From NCBI GenBank assembly GCA_014656495.1, contig BNCN01000007.1:248001-312000 (forward strand): a DNA stretch of 64,000 bases. The letters are read 5' to 3'. Both the position numbers and the translations under genes were made by a program. Below the pieces are notes generated by a model that saw only the letters and a list, made by a program, of their open reading frames with translations, ran no database searches and was not told where the DNA came from. This DNA is from Comamonas sp. KCTC 72670. Lineage in GTDB: Bacteria; Myxococcota; Myxococcia; Myxococcales; Myxococcaceae. Of the stretch, positions 9,301 through 17,050 are shown piece after piece (positions within the stretch are counted from its first letter, which is position 1; every line of letters starts with the position of its first letter).

Positions 9301-10911
9301 GCTGGCATGGTGTTCGACCTCGACGACGTGCAGCTCCCCAACGTCAAGGTGCCTCCCTGGCGGAAGTCCCGAATCCCGCCCGTGGCCGGCGAGCCAGTGC
9401 CCACGGTGGAGCAGCGCATCGGCCTCCCGTTGAGCGAGCTGCGCGCGCTGACCGCGGAGGATTGGAATCAAATCTTCACGGACTACGTGGCCCCCAAGGT
9501 GCCCACGCGCGCCGAGGAGGCCACCTACTTCTCGATGTCCGTGGCCCAGCTCGAGGACGTGCTGGCCGTGCTGCGAAACCTCGAGGACCGCGTCCTGAAA
9601 TACCGCGAGGCCCTGGACGAAGGTGGGCGCCTGGTGGTGGGGCTCCAGGCGAATGAGACGCGGGGCGGCGCGCGCTTGACGGTGATTGGCACGGAGGTGG
9701 CCGAATCGCGCCAGGACGTCATGGTGGCGCGCGCGCTCCTGGGCGAAGAGCAGACGCGGCTGGACCGCATCAACACGCGACGTGACCGGGTGCGGCGCGA
9801 GCACGTGCGCTTCCTCGTCTTCCACCGGCCGAGGGAGCAGGTCCTGGACCGCGACACGCCCGTCCGCGGGATGGACACGGGCATCTACGAGTCGGAGCTG
9901 CCCGCGGCGCTCGCGGAGACGCGCACCGCGCCGCCGGAGCTGTGGGCCCTCCTCCAACTGCTGCGGGACGCGCCGCTGAACTGGTTCGTGCAAGGGCCCG
10001 CGCTGTTCCAGCGATTGGACCGGCTGGAGCTCGTGCGCCGGACCCTGGAAGCGGCCCGGCAACGCGCCACCGTGCGTGTCCCACCCGTGCTGCCGCTGCT
10101 CAACCGCGCGCCCAGCCGTTCGGGCGAAGGCGTGAGCCGGGTGTTCACCGCGCAGAGCCAGGTTGTCTCCCAGGCCCGCGTCGTCACCGCGGCGCTGGAG
10201 CTGGCTCCGCTCGTCCAGCGAGGCTGGGCGGAGCTGGTGAAGGTCGCCCTGCCCATCACGTCGTTCGGCGACCTGATGGACACCGCGCACGGGCGGCCGG
10301 ACGTCACCCAGGCCGCGGCCCGAGAGCTGGAGAACATCTCCAAGGTGTCCACGTATCTCTACTTCCTCTTCGGCGAAGTCCCTCCCCGCGTCCGCATGGA
10401 GTGGGCGTCCCTGCTCAGCGAGTACGACGCGCCGTGGGACCTGAGGGACCTGGCCCGCCTGCCGCAGTGGAACACGCTGGAGGTGACGGGACGGCGCCAG
10501 CTCCAGGAGCTGGTGGACTGGCTCTTCGCGCAGATGAGCCCGTCACACACCGAGGCCCGGGCGCTGATGAACGACCTGGTGCGCTCCGCGTTGCTGCTCG
10601 CGAGCCACGCGCCCGTGGGGGAAATCGTCGCGGGGCATCTGCCGAAGCCCGCCCCCGCGCGGGTGGGCACGGTGCTGGACCTGCAAGTGGACCCGGCGCG
10701 CATCCGCGTGGGGACGCATGTGCTGCTCACCTCGGGCGTCCACACCGTCCAGGCCGTGGTGGAGGACCTGGGCACCGGCACGGCCCGTGCGCGCGTGTTC
10801 TCCACGAGCGCGGCCAGCGTGAACCTCGCGGAGAAGACGGTGGCGAAGTTCTCCGAGCCCGAGCAGCGCGTCAGCCTGCTCCCGACACCGCGCAGGACCT
10901 TGCTCCGGTGA
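6397..10911 (+). CDS. Giant eCIS tail protein: shared N-terminal module plus lectin-like (PLL-type) beta-propeller
   Basis: This 1504-residue protein begins with the same module as its two upstream neighbours ([19 protein letters not shown], then [10 protein letters not shown] and a [10 protein letters not shown] strand pair). Residues about 505-840 contain about six propeller blades of the PLL/'sialidase-like' type, in which each blade has an A-P-x-x-x-x-x-G-R-x-D-V-(F/Y) strand followed by a W-G/T-x-W strand; examples are [31 protein letters not shown] and [14 protein letters not shown] helical, possibly coiled-coil segment follows ([16 protein letters not shown]), and a small beta domain lies at the end. 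PLL-like propellers bind sugars, so a receptor- or surface-binding role is plausible. The ATG at 6397 follows GGAG by seven bases. The stop overlaps the next start in a GTGA arrangement. Confidence 0.75.
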   Translation: MITKPIADPLANEHVLRVEPRMAPFGVEAEWRRRAHFFTGRAVSADALAMEQQQREGRLALLGQHLTPGIVAGLEVHLEQQGPRSIIHVRPGSGIAFTGEDVIIRRQLRVPLGKIPLFPGDRDPTTFSLEALANEQPSEDPPPFPQAAVLVLVPTTSMLPPQSSETGACEVDPASFAFEDAVRTEGAALVLCGWPQGWDLPQDYSLRWRSRLVYSLFERERRRRRGTLAPWEHVGVPLGLLGFGPGAEGPVARFVDRHAVARAGGLPRERTPLVKSRGSPLLWQARILQFNDHLAELPPGRLAQDKAILHFRRLPPVGVLPPDAVDYRAWTRRFFPDRFELEAVPIPLEQLDTVAMASAALEPLDITREERVRILVPVPGSVYEPGLLHDAPLDPAFLAAIEEGLQRLGGWLKRRIVVRARMSTLKDTLYGVKDAHYPAVDPEADPDEHRYIPAADPVDPTEEDYGTEGSSVPSAETYLQNHFEPAWAQAVDASSELLHRPRTDPTPRMEFAGELTSAPVVISTGDRAHVLFRGPFWTLGYRTYDGRAWSRVTHVISTKLRARSVPVAALWPRGRLDVYFRDEHGVLFNTYRDTRVSNASWSNPQYLAEAVMGDPGAVSPSDGRTDVFYQALRGQVLSLFWTTVTATGPGRPRLFETQRAFKGDPISAVVSRGQLMAFLLDAQRNIQQVTVAVDASPSAAVWTDHSMGRQFRWLKACASPDDGTVDLVALTGSSLLHRRFDGQVWGPWTDLGSGHTLAAALSAPGKGVLDVLSRAVNGRIQYARFDGTTWTPWKTLGTEVARSAPAAIRRGEHLDVVVRARENLLWHREVRTPLQTTQRELGLRGLLRDLSNRIQRVDEAVDASFLQVQSEIHRVRQLMLGSTASAVMTASPVLTDVAVAETRVATLTDVEKFIGVLNAKRKVSWSTVRYLEPTNLRDRLLKVSPVIGTLHSAMAIKKEVLGKLFTLLAGMVFDLDDVQLPNVKVPPWRKSRIPPVAGEPVPTVEQRIGLPLSELRALTAEDWNQIFTDYVAPKVPTRAEEATYFSMSVAQLEDVLAVLRNLEDRVLKYREALDEGGRLVVGLQANETRGGARLTVIGTEVAESRQDVMVARALLGEEQTRLDRINTRRDRVRREHVRFLVFHRPREQVLDRDTPVRGMDTGIYESELPAALAETRTAPPELWALLQLLRDAPLNWFVQGPALFQRLDRLELVRRTLEAARQRATVRVPPVLPLLNRAPSRSGEGVSRVFTAQSQVVSQARVVTAALELAPLVQRGWAELVKVALPITSFGDLMDTAHGRPDVTQAAARELENISKVSTYLYFLFGEVPPRVRMEWASLLSEYDAPWDLRDLARLPQWNTLEVTGRRQLQELVDWLFAQMSPSHTEARALMNDLVRSALLLASHAPVGEIVAGHLPKPAPARVGTVLDLQVDPARIRVGTHVLLTSGVHTVQAVVEDLGTGTARARVFSTSAASVNLAEKTVAKFSEPEQRVSLLPTPRRTLLR

Positions 10912-12698
10912 GCGAGGAACGGCGGGTGCGCAGGGTGAAGCTCGCGGCGGGCAGCCGTGGGCTCGTCCAGAGAGGGGCCGTTCTCCTCGAGGATGCGCTG
11001 CGCACCGCGTCGCTGCCACAGGCCCCTGGAGGCCGAGTCCTGGTCATCCGGCGGCTGGCCCTCGGAGCGATTCACGCGGACCGGAGCCCCGCCGCGCTCT
11101 CGCTCGTCTTGGAGCAGCGCGTGCGCGAAGTGGCGATGCACGCGGTGCCTGTGAGCTCACAGGCAGCGGTCTCCGCGCAGGCGGTGTACTTCCAGGATGC
11201 GCTGGAGCCCTTCGAGGTGCTGGCCACCCGGCTCGCGCTCGGCCTGCGCGTGGATGCCTGGTTCTGGCCGCTGGCCATCCCCGGGCTTCGTCCTGGAATC
11301 CCTCGGGAGGAGGCGCTCCGCCTCGCGCTCTCCGGTGCGCTGCGGACACAGCCAGGGCCCGCCGCCGCGGTGATGCTCATCCGTGGCCTGGAAGCGCGCG
11401 GTGCAGTGGAACCGATGCTCGGTGCGCTGCGATGGCAGGATGGCCCCGCGCTCGCCCGCGCATGGTGGGGCCACCTGCCGTCGCGCCCCGCCCCATTGCT
11501 TGGCCCGAGCAGCGGGGGTGCGCAGGAGCACGTCGCCGAGCCGCTTCGGAGCACACTCGCGCGCTGGATTCGAACCTGGGGTGCAGGCGACGCCCGAGGT
11601 TTGTGGTTGGCCGCGGTAGGGCTCTGCACACGCCGGCCATCCCGGGTGACAGCGCCGGACCTGGCATCGCGAGCATGGCGGGTGGCGGCAGCCCTTCAGG
11701 AAGTGCCAGCGGCGCAGGGGGCCACGCTTCGGGAAGAGGCTCGGCGAGACACGCCCGAGACGGAGCTCCGGTTCACCACCACTCCCGCGCAGCCGGACGC
11801 CTCTGCGCCGCGATCATCCCCACGCGCCCCTTCTGCAGCCCCCCCGCCCCATTCGCCGGGCTCGGCGTCCGTGGACGCAGCGTCGTCAGTTCCTGCGAGC
11901 CCAGCGCAGGCGCTTCAGGTTCGTCGTCAAGATGAACGCCCCGACCCCACGAGCGCCGTGGCGACATCTGGGGCCATCGGCCCGTCGCCCGAGGAGACAG
12001 CTCCGCATTCAATGAGGGATGAAGCGCTTCCTACCGCCGCGGGTGGACTGCTCTTCCTCGTGCCGATGATGAATGCGCTAGGTATCGAGGAGTTCCTCGC
12101 GGGCCACCCCGCGCTGGCCGAACTCGGAGCGCCAGAGCGCTTCCTCTGCCACGTCGCCGAACGCCTCGGAGTCCCCACCGCGGACCCGCTGCTTCGCGTC
12201 CTTCAGGCAGCCGCCGGGGAACCCTTCCCGGATCCGAGCCCCTTTGTGCTCCCCACGCGTTTCCAGAAAGCCGCTGGCGCGCAGCCGCCGTTCCACATCG
12301 TGCGCGATTCCCGGGGCCGCTGCGTCGCCTTCGATGCAAGGCGCAGGGTTCCGCTCGCGGTGCTGTCTCCTGGAGTCGCGTTGCCACCGCCATTCAACGC
12401 GGGCTCGGTGACAGAAGCCGCGCACCCACTGAGCTGGGATGACGCCACACTCCTGCGACGGGCCGCCTGGCTCGCGCTGAGCCGCGTCACACGCTTGCTG
12501 ACGGGGATGCGGTTGAAGGAGCTCGTCCTGCGCCCCGGCCGGCTCGTCGCCACGCGCACGCACCTGGACATTGTCTTCGCGGCCTCGCAGGTCGACCTCC
12601 GCATCCGTCGCGCGGGGCTCGACATCAACCCGGGTTGGGTCCCCTGGCTCGCTCGCGTCATCCAGTACCACTACGCGTACGACGAGGCTGAAGCATGA
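10908..12698 (+). CDS. Probable eCIS tape-measure-type protein (CIS_TMP-like)
   Basis: The frame is open far upstream, but the usable start is the GTG at 10908 inside GTGA, which overlaps the previous stop, giving 596 residues. The N-terminus ([19 protein letters not shown], then [12 protein letters not shown] and a helix ending LEQRVREVA) resembles the start of 'contractile injection system tape measure proteins', which have an 'I.RL.LDLG' strand followed by a helix. A Pro/Ala/Ser-rich linker occupies about residues 270-350. Near residue 375 comes [18 protein letters not shown], and the C-terminus ends with [16 protein letters not shown] and [15 protein letters not shown], a tail I associate with eCIS loci. 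Its position just before the ATPase is where the tape-measure gene sits in Afp-like clusters. The family call is an inference from faint similarity; a different accessory role is possible. Confidence 0.5.
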   Translation: MSEERRVRRVKLAAGSRGLVQRGAVLLEDALRTASLPQAPGGRVLVIRRLALGAIHADRSPAALSLVLEQRVREVAMHAVPVSSQAAVSAQAVYFQDALEPFEVLATRLALGLRVDAWFWPLAIPGLRPGIPREEALRLALSGALRTQPGPAAAVMLIRGLEARGAVEPMLGALRWQDGPALARAWWGHLPSRPAPLLGPSSGGAQEHVAEPLRSTLARWIRTWGAGDARGLWLAAVGLCTRRPSRVTAPDLASRAWRVAAALQEVPAAQGATLREEARRDTPETELRFTTTPAQPDASAPRSSPRAPSAAPPPHSPGSASVDAASSVPASPAQALQVRRQDERPDPTSAVATSGAIGPSPEETAPHSMRDEALPTAAGGLLFLVPMMNALGIEEFLAGHPALAELGAPERFLCHVAERLGVPTADPLLRVLQAAAGEPFPDPSPFVLPTRFQKAAGAQPPFHIVRDSRGRCVAFDARRRVPLAVLSPGVALPPPFNAGSVTEAAHPLSWDDATLLRRAAWLALSRVTRLLTGMRLKELVLRPGRLVATRTHLDIVFAASQVDLRIRRAGLDINPGWVPWLARVIQYHYAYDEAEA

Positions 12699-14656
12699 CG
12701 ACGTCCGCCCTGCCCCTCCGCACCGCGGTCCTCGCGGCGCTCGCGCACACCCAGGTGGAGTCGCGGGAGGAGGATGCCTTCGAGCTGCGCTTCCTGCGGC
12801 ACCACCTGGAGGCGACAGGACCGGACTGGGCTTCCCGTGCGAGGGAGCGCCTCGCGCGACCCGGCCCCGAGGACGCGGGACTCGTCGTGCTCGGGGAAGC
12901 GCTCAACCTCTCGTTGGTGGAGCTGCTGGCGGTGGTGCTGGTCACCGCCGTGGAGCAGGACCCGATGGTGGGGCGGGCGCTCGCGTATCTTCAGGCGCCC
13001 GTGGGCGCGTCGCGGCCCACACTGGGGCTGGTCGCCAACGCGCTGGCCCCCGCGGCGCCCCCGAACCGGGAGGCCCTGCACCTGCTCGCCGGGGGAGCCG
13101 CCCTGGGCAGCGGGCTGCTGACACGACTCCGGGACGACCTGCCGCTGTGCGAGCAAATCCTGGCAATGCCCGTGCCCCTCTTCCTGGCCTTGTCGGGTCA
13201 CGAAGCCTCCTGGCCTGGTGCAACGCTCGGCTCGGCCCGGCACACGGAGATACCGTTGCCTCCCTCCATCGTGGAAGGCGTGCACCGGCATGCGCGCTTT
13301 CTCGCGGAGAAGCCTCGGTCCGCGCTCGTGCTGCGAGGGACGTCCCTGGCGGAGACGCGCGCGGTCGCCGCCGCCCTTGCAAGGGCGCTCGGCCGAGCCC
13401 CCCTCTTCCTTGGAGGAGACACCCTCACCGGCTTGGGCCCCTTCCTGATTCAGCGCGGCCTGCTGCCCGTCCATGTGCACGAGCTCGCGCCCGGTGAGCG
13501 GAAGGTGCTTCCCGACGTGCCGTACCACACCGGTCCGGCGCTGGCCGTCATCGGCCCCGAGGGGACGCTCGACGCACCAGACCGCCCGGTGCTGCGCTGG
13601 ACGGTTCCACGCCCCCCCAGAGAGGAACGACGCACGCTGTGGGAGGCCTCCCTGGGCACGCCGGACCTCGCGGAGGACCTCGCCCGGCGGCATCGTCAAG
13701 GCGCCGGCCGGATCGCCTTGCTGGGCCGGCTGGCGCGACAGAAGGCGGAGCTGGAGGGACGCCAGGAGCCCGATGCGGACGACGTGCTCGCGGCGGCGTG
13801 GGTCGCTGAATCCGAGGGCCTGAGCACGCTCGCGGAGCCGTTGATGGACGCCATTCACGATGACGCCATCGTGCTGGTGCCCCAGGTGAAGCGGGAGCTG
13901 GAGCTGCTCCTGGCACGGTGCCGCGCCCGCGAGGACCTGGTCGACGGGCTGGGGCCCTCCGCGACGACGCGTTATCGCGCGGGCGTCCGAGCCCTCTTCA
14001 TGGGCGCGTCGGGCACGGGCAAGACGCTCGCCGCCGGTTGGCTGGCAACCAGACTGGGCCTGCCGATGTACCGCGTGGACCTGGCCTCCGTGACGAGCAA
14101 GTACATCGGCGAGACGGAGAAGAACCTCTCCCAGCTCTTCGCGAAGGCCGAGCACGCGGACCTGTTGCTCTTGTTCGATGAGGCGGACTCGCTCTTCGCG
14201 AAGCGCACCGACGTGAAGGACTCGAACGACCGGTTCGCCAACGCGCAGACGAACTACCTGCTCCAGCGAATCGAGGCCTTCGATGGCGTGGCCATCCTGA
14301 CCAGCAACAGCAAGAGCCGGTTCGACTCCGCCTTCACACGCCGCCTCGATGCCGTCCTCGACTTCACCCTACCCGGCCCCGCCGAGCGGCGCGCGCTCTG
14401 GGCCGGGCATCTGGGCACGGCGCACGAAGTGCCCGCCAAGGAACTGAGCCGGCTGGCCGCGACCGCGGACCTGTCCGGTGGCCAGATTCGCAATGTGGTG
14501 CTGACGGCGGCGCTCATCGCGCGAGAGGCGGGCCGTCCCATCCAAGCACCCGACGTCTTCGAAGCGCTCGTGCACGAGTACCGGAAACAGGGGCGTGAGC
14601 CCCCTTCCGAGTTCCGCGCTCCCCCTCCAGGAACCGCGAGCTCAGTGCGCCGCTGA
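12695..14656 (+). CDS. Tandem AAA+ ATPase of the eCIS (Afp15-like)
   Basis: The ATG at 12695 sits in ATGA, overlapping the previous stop. The protein (653 aa) has a helical N-terminal domain, a first AAA-like region (about residues 190-330) whose Walker A has decayed (ALVLRGTSLAETRAVAAAL instead of GxxxxGKT), and a second canonical AAA+ domain. In the second domain Walker A is GASGTGKT near residue 436, Walker B is LLLLFDEADSLF near residue 490, a sensor-type N is present (ILTSNSK), and an arginine finger candidate follows (FTRRLD). CDC48-like ATPases of this kind are a marker of eCIS loci and separate them from prophages; they are thought to act in assembly or disassembly of the particle. 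It is the last gene of the operon in view. Confidence 0.88.
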   Translation: MTTSALPLRTAVLAALAHTQVESREEDAFELRFLRHHLEATGPDWASRARERLARPGPEDAGLVVLGEALNLSLVELLAVVLVTAVEQDPMVGRALAYLQAPVGASRPTLGLVANALAPAAPPNREALHLLAGGAALGSGLLTRLRDDLPLCEQILAMPVPLFLALSGHEASWPGATLGSARHTEIPLPPSIVEGVHRHARFLAEKPRSALVLRGTSLAETRAVAAALARALGRAPLFLGGDTLTGLGPFLIQRGLLPVHVHELAPGERKVLPDVPYHTGPALAVIGPEGTLDAPDRPVLRWTVPRPPREERRTLWEASLGTPDLAEDLARRHRQGAGRIALLGRLARQKAELEGRQEPDADDVLAAAWVAESEGLSTLAEPLMDAIHDDAIVLVPQVKRELELLLARCRAREDLVDGLGPSATTRYRAGVRALFMGASGTGKTLAAGWLATRLGLPMYRVDLASVTSKYIGETEKNLSQLFAKAEHADLLLLFDEADSLFAKRTDVKDSNDRFANAQTNYLLQRIEAFDGVAILTSNSKSRFDSAFTRRLDAVLDFTLPGPAERRALWAGHLGTAHEVPAKELSRLAATADLSGGQIRNVVLTAALIAREAGRPIQAPDVFEALVHEYRKQGREPPSEFRAPPPGTASSVRR

Positions 14657-14755
14657 TAGGCCCTACCGCCCGAAGTGCACTTCTCGGTCATCCGCGCCAA
14701 CGCCTCGGGGAAGCGCGGGTAGCGCCCTCTTGGGGTTCGCGCAAGGGGCGTCATC

Positions 14756-14771
14756 TACCTCCCGGGAGGTA
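14756..14771. promoter_or_regulatory. 16-bp perfect palindrome upstream of the LuxR-type gene (copy 1)
   Basis: TACCTCCCGGGAGGTA is a perfect inverted repeat centred about 88 bases before the LuxR-type ATG. A near-identical copy with one mismatch lies on the far side of the same gene at 16083-16098. The flanks also look alike (a CAAGGG-CG block just before each). An autoregulatory operator is the simplest reading; a dispersed repeat is the alternative. A shorter 12-bp palindrome, GAAGTGCACTTC, lies nearby at 14672-14683. Confidence 0.5.
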
Positions 14772-14851
14772 CGGACAGCCGCTTGGCGAGGACCTATTCA
14801 CGACGTGAACGCCATGCTGTCCATCGGTGCACCCCATGGACGGGGGAATGA

Positions 14852-15949
14852 ATGGTCGCGTCTTCTGGCTTCAGTCCGCGTGAGCAGCGGCTCATCCGCG
14901 ATACCGCATTGGCGTTTCACGAATCGAAGCACCTACCCGACATGATCCGTGAAGGCCGCAAGCCGTTCGCGCGGCTGATTCCCGCCGACTACATGGGCAT
15001 GTGCATCGTCACCGAGGGGCCGCCCAGGCGGTACCAGTGGCTGAACGAGGCAGGGGCGCCCAACAAGCTGCTGTCGCAGTACGCATCGCTGCAGCCCAAT
15101 GACTTCGTGCTCCAGTCGGTGATTCGCCGACGGGGCTCGGTCCTCCGCGACTCGGAGATGATCTCCCGGAGGGAGCTGGTCCGCAGCCCGCTCTACCAGC
15201 AGAGCCGTGAGATGGGCGTGAACCTGGAACAGGTCATGGCCGTGCTGCTCGAGATTCAACCCGGCGTGTATTGCGGCATCACCCTGTACCGGGACCGGCG
15301 CCGCGCCTTCACCCAGCGCGAGCAAGCGCGCATGCAGTTCCTCACCCGCGACTTCACGGTGGCGATTCGAAACTCCCACTTCATCGCCAGTCCCTCCACG
15401 GGAGAGCACCTCCTGGGAGCGTTGAGTCAACGCCAGAACTTCGAGTTCATCGTCCTGGAGCCGCCGTCTGTCGAGCGACACCGCTCTCCCAACGCAACAG
15501 CGCTGATAGAGACCTGGTTCCCCAAGGTGGAGCGGACGCGTTCGGGCCTCCCCCGTGACTGGGTGGAGCAGCTCCGGCGACTGGTCCGGATGGACACACA
15601 CGAGCGCTCCCTGAACGACACGCTGGAGCACACACGCGACGAGGAGACCTTGCTCGTCACGTTCATGGAGCTGCCCCATCCACGAAGCCGGAGGCCCTGG
15701 GCCATTCTCCTGCACCCCCGTCCCGAGTCCATCCCGTTCCCCGCGAAACACGTGAAGGAACTGACGCCAGGTGAGTTGAAGGTCGCCACGGCGATGCTGC
15801 GGAACTGGGACACCGACCGGGTCGCTGACGAGCTCAAGCTCTCCCGCCACACCGTCAAGACCCACGCCAAGCGCATCTACAAGAAGCTGGCGTTCGACGG
15901 ACACACCGACCTCATGTACCAGGCCGCTCGACTCCTGAAGCAGATCTAG
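14852..15949 (+). CDS. LuxR-family transcriptional regulator
   Basis: This 365-residue protein ends with a classic LuxR/FixJ-type helix-turn-helix: LTPGELKVATAMLRNW, then RVADELKLSRHTVKTHAKRI and YKKL, at residues about 300-355. The N-terminal 280 residues look like a GAF/PAS-type sensor region, with no receiver-domain aspartate pattern, so it is unlikely to be a two-component response regulator. The ATG at 14852 follows a GGGGGA site with a short spacer. It is transcribed alone: 195 bases separate it from the eCIS operon, and a hairpin terminator follows it. The acyltransferase gene at 16112 points toward it. Which signal it senses, and whether it controls the eCIS or the neighbouring genes, is not visible in the sequence. 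Confidence 0.88.
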   Translation: MVASSGFSPREQRLIRDTALAFHESKHLPDMIREGRKPFARLIPADYMGMCIVTEGPPRRYQWLNEAGAPNKLLSQYASLQPNDFVLQSVIRRRGSVLRDSEMISRRELVRSPLYQQSREMGVNLEQVMAVLLEIQPGVYCGITLYRDRRRAFTQREQARMQFLTRDFTVAIRNSHFIASPSTGEHLLGALSQRQNFEFIVLEPPSVERHRSPNATALIETWFPKVERTRSGLPRDWVEQLRRLVRMDTHERSLNDTLEHTRDEETLLVTFMELPHPRSRRPWAILLHPRPESIPFPAKHVKELTPGELKVATAMLRNWDTDRVADELKLSRHTVKTHAKRIYKKLAFDGHTDLMYQAARLLKQI

Positions 15950-15952
15950 GAA

Positions 15953-15982
15953 AGGACGCCCCGGGCCACAGGGCGCCTTTTT
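15953..15982 (+). terminator. Rho-independent terminator of the LuxR-type gene
   Basis: A GC-rich stem (15953-15961 pairing with 15971-15978, one bulged A) is followed directly by a run of five T residues at 15978-15982, starting four bases after the TAG stop. Confidence 0.75.
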
Positions 15983-16082
15983 CGACCTCGCATCGAGAAT
16001 CGCCACCTGCCGGTCCACGGACATCCCCTCGCCTCCGTGCTCGCTGCTGAAGAAGGATGGCCCCGCCCAAGGGCGATGTCTC

Positions 16083-16098
16083 TACCTCCCGGGAAGTA
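16083..16098. promoter_or_regulatory. Second copy of the 16-bp palindrome (one mismatch)
   Basis: TACCTCCCGGGAAGTA matches copy 1 at 14756-14771 except for one base in the right half. It lies between the LuxR-type terminator and the 3' end of the convergent acyltransferase gene, which is an odd place for a promoter operator. It is either a regulator binding site or one end of a small dispersed repeat. Confidence 0.45.
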
Positions 16099-16111
16099 CG
16101 CCGTCCCCCGC

Positions 16112-16912
16112 TCACCGCGGCCGCGAGGCATTCAGCGCGGCGAAGCGGTTCAGGGTGCCCGTGGGGATGTCATCCACCGCGGCGATGAGGGGCAGCGTGA
16201 AGCGACGAAAGCCCGGGTCATAAAGGGGCTCGGCGATGAAGCGCGCGCCCATTCTCCGCGCGACGAGCGCCGGAGCCCGAGGCAGCCGGACCCGCTCCCA
16301 CTGCCCCGCCACGGCCCAGGCGCGCTCCTCGGGTGCGTAGAACGGCGTGCTCGGAAAAGAGGGCCCGGAGGATGCCTCGACGGTCCTCGGCCTCCAGTAG
16401 GGGCTCAGCCAGCCCCGGTACGCCACGGCCGCCTGGATGAGGCGCGCATCCTCCTCCGAATCCGTCTCCAGGTTCGCCGCGGCCAGCCAGTGCGTCACAC
16501 CCCGGCGTCGGCTCTCCGCGTAGAAGGCCGCCTGAAGCCGGATCACCGCCTCCGAGTGTCTCCACTGCCTGCGCACGCAGAACCGGGCGGCCTCCGCGAC
16601 CACCTGCCCCGGCCCCGCAAGGCCAGACAGGTCCAGCCGCTGCTCCAGCTCGACGCCCAACACGCCGCCGCTCGCGCGCGCCACGTCGGCGTTCGGCAGG
16701 AGGAGCCGCACGGTCGCCACCGGCTCGTCGGCGTCATAGACGACCACGTGGACCGTGGTCGCCAATGTGTCGAAGCCATTCACCTCCCGTTGGGTCGGCG
16801 GCGGCCTGCCTGCCATCAACTGCAACTCTCCTCCGAACACCGCCCAGCGAACGCGAAGCGCGTCATCCAGCTCGCGCTGGGTCGTGGCAACTCGGTAGGA
16901 CATGCATGACAT
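16112..16912 (-). CDS. GNAT-type N-acyltransferase (N-acyl amino acid synthase / autoinducer-synthase-like)
   Basis: I chose the ATG at 16912 (266 aa): it has GAGG about seven bases upstream, and family members begin close to MSYRVATTQRELDD; the frame itself extends to 16996. The order of conserved elements fits FeeM-like and LuxI-like acyltransferases: VRWAVFGGEL near residue 20, then NGFDTLATTVHVVV, PVATVRLLLP, and EAARFCVRRQWR followed by a helix and GVTHWLAAA. Enzymes of this group acylate an amino acid or SAM with acyl-ACP. The C-terminal third has no motif I know. It is read toward the LuxR-type gene and downstream of the thiaminase-like lipoprotein gene on the same strand, with 138 bases between. 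The substrate is unknown; a general GNAT is the alternative. Confidence 0.65.
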   Translation of the reverse strand: MSCMSYRVATTQRELDDALRVRWAVFGGELQLMAGRPPPTQREVNGFDTLATTVHVVVYDADEPVATVRLLLPNADVARASGGVLGVELEQRLDLSGLAGPGQVVAEAARFCVRRQWRHSEAVIRLQAAFYAESRRRGVTHWLAAANLETDSEEDARLIQAAVAYRGWLSPYWRPRTVEASSGPSFPSTPFYAPEERAWAVAGQWERVRLPRAPALVARRMGARFIAEPLYDPGFRRFTLPLIAAVDDIPTGTLNRFAALNASRPR

Positions 16913-16999
16913 GGAACACCTCGTCGATGTGGCCGGTTCCGGCATCACGCCGTCCGGTTCACATCCTTCGGAGCCGCGGACCGAAGTGCGCCACACGTC

Positions 17000-17028
17000 C
17001 CTCTCGCCGGAAGTCCCCCGGCGAGAGG
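17000..17028 (-). terminator. Strong stem-loop after the thiaminase-like gene
   Basis: CCTCTCGCCGG (17000-17010) and CCGGCGAGAGG (17018-17028) form a perfect 11-bp stem with a seven-base loop, 23 bases past the stop codon of the minus-strand gene at 17051. There is no U-run, so it may act as an RNA-stabilising hairpin or a weak terminator before the acyltransferase gene. Confidence 0.5.
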
Positions 17029-17050
17029 CCCTGCATCACCGCCCCTTCCG

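Noticed and set aside
9942-10907. Extension of the tape-measure-like frame upstream of 10908
   Set aside because: It lies entirely inside the 1504-aa tail gene in another frame and encodes low-complexity Arg/Pro/Gly sequence; the GTG at 10908 gives the usual 4-base overlap.
1-14656. Prophage instead of eCIS
   Set aside because: No capsid, terminase, portal, lysis or integrase gene is in view, and the tandem AAA+ ATPase is typical of eCIS. The missing upstream part could still change this.
16913-16996. Longer N-terminus of the acyltransferase (start at 16996)
   Set aside because: The added residues have no similarity to the family and the ATG at 16912 has GAGG at a normal distance.
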